64,000 bases of DNA, from contig CAWEMO010000005.1 of assembly GCA_963810195.1 (NCBI GenBank), positions 186,001 through 250,000 on the forward strand, read 5' to 3'. Shown here in pieces: positions 61,274 to 64,000 of this stretch. This stretch comes from Chersky-840 sp963810195 (lineage in GTDB: Bacteria; Actinomycetota; Acidimicrobiia; Acidimicrobiales; UBA8190). How positions within the stretch are numbered: position 1 is the stretch's first letter; each line of letters starts with the position of its first letter. The notes beneath the pieces are model-generated. The model did not search any database, had not been told where the DNA came from, and saw nothing but the letters and a program-made list of their open reading frames with translations. Both the position numbers and the translations under genes were made by a program.

Positions 61274-62692
61274 TCAGCCGAAGTCCACCTTGAATTCCGC
61301 CAGGGCTTTGGGGAAGGTGCCGTCGAGGAGGTTGTTCCGATACGTGGCGGAGGAGTCGTAGGCAAACAGATTGGCGAACGCGACCTGGTTGTTCACGAAC
61401 CAGTAGGCCATGTTGTCGATGAAGGTGGGGTCGTCCCCGAGGCCATGTCCGTCGGTGCGGAATTCGTCGGACCACTCGGGGATGGCGATGGGTTCGTTGT
61501 GCTCAGCGGCGAAGGCACCCAGCCAGTTCAGTCCCCACTGCTGGATCAGTTGATGCAGCCAGGCCGCGCTGGGAGTGAACGGGCTTCCCCAGAAGTTGTC
61601 GTAGACGTCGGTCCCGACGTAGTCGACATAGGCGTTGCCGGGATAGGCCTGATCGGGGCTATAGGTCGTGGGGCTCGGGGCGTTGGGGTTCCACAGGAAC
61701 TTGAAGTGGGCACCGGGCACGGCGCGCATGGTGGTGACGATCTGGCGCCAGAAGGCCACGAAGTTGGCGGCGTCGCCCGAGGTGGCGACGGACCACTTGA
61801 ACCAGGTCCCGTTGAACTCCCACCCGAGACGCAAGATGGCGTCGGGCTCTTTGTCGCTCACGAGGGTCTGCCCGAGAGCGCTGAAGTACTGGTTGTAGGC
61901 ACCGGTGGCTCCCTGGGCCAAGGTGCCCACACCGGGGAGGATGGGCACGCCGATGACGAGGCGATACGGCGAGGAACTCCAGGCCTTGATGTTCGAGGCA
62001 GCATCCAAGCCGGCCCAGCCGTCGGACTTGTCGAGATAGTCGGTGGCGTAGGTCATGTGCGTCCCCGTGGCCGCGGCCAGACTGGCGACTCCGCCTGGAT
62101 CGCCTTCGCCGGCGTATGCCCCAAGTGGAATTCCGCGCGCCACGCCATCACCGGAGCCAGACGACGAGCCTTGCCCTTGACCTCCCTGAGGTGCCGTCGT
62201 GCTGTTCGACGCCGTGGTGCTCGTGGGGGTGGTTCCTGTTGTCGCCCCGGGCTCGTTGAGCAGCGTCTTCTGCAGGGCCGAAGCGTTGGAGTCCCGTGAT
62301 GTCACCAGGTACGTGATCGAGCCGACGAGCACGACGACCGCCCCCAGGACGGCCCATGACCAACGCACCCGTCGTTGTGGACGGCTTCTTCGCCCCGCAA
62401 GAGGAGAGGGCGGCCACTGCCGCTCGACCTCCCGAGGCGGCGCGACCTCCCGAGGCGGCGCGACCTTTCGAGGCGGCGCGACCTTTCGAGAGGACACGAC
62501 GATGTCCACGAGAGGGTCGGCCCTCCGCGGAGGCTCGGCCCTGCGACGTTGCTCGGCACCGCGGATCGCATGGCGGCCATGGCTGGCACGGAGCCAGACC
62601 GGAAGGACCAGCCTTCCCGTGAGGAGACCCGAACGCCGGTGTCGGGAACCTTTCCCCGGGCTCACGCGCACGCCCCGACCCATGAGCTGCAC
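61274..62692 (-). CDS. GH26-like membrane-anchored protein (third copy)
   Basis: 472 aa from the first start; true start may be later. A long basic N-terminus includes a KVAPPR/EVAPPR repeat (18-bp units at 62425-62490) and precedes the membrane anchor (WAVLGAVVVLVGSITYLV), a Thr/Ser linker and the GH26-like domain: LGAYAGEGDPGGVASLAAAT, ILRLGWEFNGTWFKW (acid/base Glu), FKFLWNPNAPS, VDYVGTDVYDNFW and PIAIPEWSDE (nucleophile Glu). It is closest to the 37513 protein (shared GVASxAAATGTH, RLGWEF, WNPNA). Two GH genes are together at 37.5-40 kb and this one apart, suggesting duplication. Confidence 0.8.
   Translation of the reverse strand: MQLMGRGVRVSPGKGSRHRRSGLLTGRLVLPVWLRASHGRHAIRGAEQRRRAEPPRRADPLVDIVVSSRKVAPPRKVAPPREVAPPREVERQWPPSPLAGRRSRPQRRVRWSWAVLGAVVVLVGSITYLVTSRDSNASALQKTLLNEPGATTGTTPTSTTASNSTTAPQGGQGQGSSSGSGDGVARGIPLGAYAGEGDPGGVASLAAATGTHMTYATDYLDKSDGWAGLDAASNIKAWSSSPYRLVIGVPILPGVGTLAQGATGAYNQYFSALGQTLVSDKEPDAILRLGWEFNGTWFKWSVATSGDAANFVAFWRQIVTTMRAVPGAHFKFLWNPNAPSPTTYSPDQAYPGNAYVDYVGTDVYDNFWGSPFTPSAAWLHQLIQQWGLNWLGAFAAEHNEPIAIPEWSDEFRTDGHGLGDDPTFIDNMAYWFVNNQVAFANLFAYDSSATYRNNLLDGTFPKALAEFKVDFG
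62425..62490. repeat. 18-bp tandem repeat in the third GH26-like gene
   Basis: CGACCTCCCGAGGCGGCG (18 bp) occurs twice, then twice with TTTC instead of TCCC, the last unit partial. On the coding strand it encodes the KVAPPR/EVAPPR repeat near the N-terminus. Confidence 0.85.
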
Positions 62693-62984
62693 GCCAAAGC
62701 CGACATGACCATTGCCCTTCTCAGTGCTGTGCGTGCCTCGCGCTCGTGGGTGTCAGTGCCCTTACGTGACCCACGAGCCCGTCCTGGTGGCCGCAGCCAG
62801 GGATCCCACTTTAGGGGAGGTCATGCCGCTGCGGAAGGCGGCAGCAGTCTCGCCAGGGCTTTCGTAGTAGCATTGGTGGCACCCCCCCTTGGGAGTGACG
62901 CCTCGTTTGGGCAGGACGCCGTGTTCTGGTTGTCGCCCCGTGCAGGCTGGACGCCTCTTCTAGGCACCATCGAAGGAGTGCGTC
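62693..62984. other. intergenic region before zinc-ribbon gene
   Basis: No gene is evident. It contains promoters for the leftward GH26-like gene and the rightward zinc-ribbon gene. GAAGGAG (about 62971-62977) is the ribosome binding site of the latter. Confidence 0.35.
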
Positions 62985-63227
62985 ATGCCAGTTGCCCCTT
63001 TCCACCCACCTCTGACGCTCATGGCGCCACAGCCGTGCGAAGTCGAAGCGGACGAGGACGGAAACGACCGCGGCGACCCCGTCACGAGGTGCGGTCGCTG
63101 TCGCCTCAACTTCGTTCGGCATCCGTCGATCAGTCCCGATGACTCGGCCAAGTGGTGGTTGTGCTCTCCATGTCGAAGCCGGTTGCTCGGCGACGACACA
63201 AAGACGAGTGCACGGTGGACGTCGTGA
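62985..63227 (+). CDS. small zinc-ribbon protein
   Basis: 80 aa. Two CxxC pairs separated by about 22 residues (CGRCRLNFVRH, then WWLCSPCRSRLLG) form a probable zinc ribbon, preceded by an acidic stretch (EADEDGNDRGD). Such small ribbons often bind nucleic acid or proteins. The ribosome binding site GAAGGAG is well placed before ATG 62985. The stop shares bases with the next GTG (63224, GTGA), implying coupling. Confidence 0.72.
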   Translation: MPVAPFHPPLTLMAPQPCEVEADEDGNDRGDPVTRCGRCRLNFVRHPSISPDDSAKWWLCSPCRSRLLGDDTKTSARWTS

Positions 63228-63418
63228 GGTACACCCAGGCTCCGGTCGGTTGGTGGCAGGACTCCAAAGGGTTGATGCAACCGCCAGGGTCTTACCTCTC
63301 GCCGTCGCTACGCGTCGCGCAAGACGACCCGTCTTTGGCCGATGGCAGTTCTTCCAAAGCCTCCACGCGGCGATGGTTCAAGCATGGGACCGCAAGCGGC
63401 GCGCGACGACGGCCATAG
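63224..63418 (+). CDS. small GWWQ-motif protein
   Basis: 64 aa from GTG 63224 overlapping the zinc-ribbon stop. APVGWWQDSKGLMQPPGSYL resembles the short W-rich element (GWWQxSDGxWYPP) recurring in actinobacterial/acidimicrobial DUF2510-like proteins. The rest is basic. Longer starts (GTG 63152, ATG 63170) would overlap the zinc-ribbon gene in another frame. Function unknown. Confidence 0.45.
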   Translation: MRYTQAPVGWWQDSKGLMQPPGSYLSPSLRVAQDDPSLADGSSSKASTRRWFKHGTASGARRRP

Positions 63419-63456
63419 CTGCGGAGAAGACTAGGGAATCGGGTTTCGGGCCTAAG

Positions 63457-63924
63457 TCAGGCAGCTGCTCGCCTCAAGATGCCGAGCAGCGACTCCGTGA
63501 CCAGTGCGTTCGTGATCTCGGCCACCGTCCACGCGCCGACGGGGCCCGACGTTCCACGACCCTTCCACATGTCTCCCTCGAAGACGTTCACCTGCTGTCG
63601 GGCGATGTCGTAGTCCAGCTGGAGGTAGGGATGCTGGTCGCCGCGGGGACGGCCGATGAGTTCTCCGGAGAGAGACATCCAAAGTCTGACGCGTGGCGCG
63701 ACACCCGCCCCTTGGATACCCTCACGCTCCTCGAGGAGTCCACCCCCACCGTTCTTGCGCAGGCGCTTCAGGAACTCCCACATCGCCGGCAGGATCTGTC
63801 GCTCGCACACGTCTGAGAACTCCGCACCGAGGCGCGCCCGTTCCGTGCTCTCGTCGGACTGTCTCTGGGCCGCTCCGCGTATACGTCGCGATCGCATCTC
63901 GAAGATGTGGTCGACCTCGCTCAA
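63457..63924 (-). CDS. hypothetical protein, 5-prime end near or beyond window edge
   Basis: At least 155 aa from TTG 63924. The frame stays open to base 64000, with a GTG at 63995 also possible, so the start is unresolved. SEVDHIFEMRSRRIRGAAQR and ERQILPAMWEFLKRLRKNGG suggest alpha-helical DNA- or protein-binding segments; VRLWMSLSGELIGRP and DYDIARQQVNVFEGDMW suggest a beta domain. Its composition is unlike a shadow frame, and the plus-strand frame across it looks spurious. No family recognised. Confidence 0.5.
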   Translation of the reverse strand: MSEVDHIFEMRSRRIRGAAQRQSDESTERARLGAEFSDVCERQILPAMWEFLKRLRKNGGGGLLEEREGIQGAGVAPRVRLWMSLSGELIGRPRGDQHPYLQLDYDIARQQVNVFEGDMWKGRGTSGPVGAWTVAEITNALVTESLLGILRRAAA

Positions 63925-64000
63925 CGCCTCCGTCGAGGCTGATTCGGCCTCGACGCTCCCTGGGGAATATCGGGAAAAGGGGGAGGTCTCCGCACTCCGG

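Noticed and set aside
63139..63816. 225-codon plus-strand frame near the right edge
   Set aside because: It overlaps the better minus-strand gene at 63457 and, for its first part, the zinc-ribbon gene. Its composition is arginine-rich and featureless.

Overview
The window comes from a high-GC, Gram-positive-type actinobacterium, most likely Acidimicrobiia or a close relative. The evidence is the very GC-rich coding sequence with many GTG starts, the rimO-pgsA-cinA-thpR-recA order, an actinobacterial-type SOS box (CGAAC-N4-GTTCG) in front of recA, a class E-like sortase with an LPFTG substrate, a DUF3048 protein, and a small protein with a GWWQ motif. The lineage assignment is inference.

Layout. 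Positions 1-1800 are the edge of an integrated element: an excisionase-like HTH gene and a tyrosine recombinase, abutting a tRNA-Ser(GCU) at 1883-1971. Positions 2001-7832 are a housekeeping block: rimO, pgsA, cinA, a frameshifted macrodomain gene on the opposite strand, thpR and recA. Positions 7917-16876 hold cell-surface genes: DUF3048 protein, SAM methyltransferase, hexapeptide acyltransferase, sortase, low-molecular-weight tyrosine phosphatase, DUF4012 membrane protein, an LPFTG surface protein and a polyprenyl-phosphate sugar transferase. Positions 16966-25562 continue as an exopolysaccharide operon: three GT4 and one GT2 glycosyltransferases, an O-antigen-ligase-like polymerase, a Wzz/BY-kinase fusion and a polysaccharide deacetylase. 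The LMW-PTP (12016) and the BY-kinase (23292) form a plausible phosphorylation switch for this pathway.

Positions 25650-36480 hold two propeller-like lipoproteins, a PAS-GGDEF-EAL c-di-GMP protein, a multiply frameshifted ketosynthase, a 2-hydroxyacid dehydrogenase, a BCP peroxiredoxin, a pirin and an S51-like peptidase. Positions 37513-40450 carry two GH26-like secreted proteins; a third lies at 61274-62692. Positions 40548-44817 hold a hybrid histidine kinase converging on an OmpR-type regulator.

Positions 45559-57202 form a split type IV pilus locus. PilT and three prepilin-like proteins, two of them very large, are on the plus strand. PilB, PilC, the major pilin and a GT87-like membrane protein are on the minus strand. 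The right end has a CAP protein, GNAT, SDR, a phosphoesterase lipoprotein and small zinc-ribbon and unknown proteins.

Two features run through the window. (1) Tandem repeats are common; those inside reading frames have unit lengths divisible by three (27, 9, 30, 24, 18 bp), while intergenic or gene-end arrays do not (13, 29, 28 bp). (2) At least seven reading-frame breaks occur, all of the same sense (+1, or an equivalent -2), pointing either to systematic base-call errors or to real decay or switching. Two nearly identical 28-bp promoter-like elements, before the LPFTG protein and before pilB, suggest co-regulation of surface functions.
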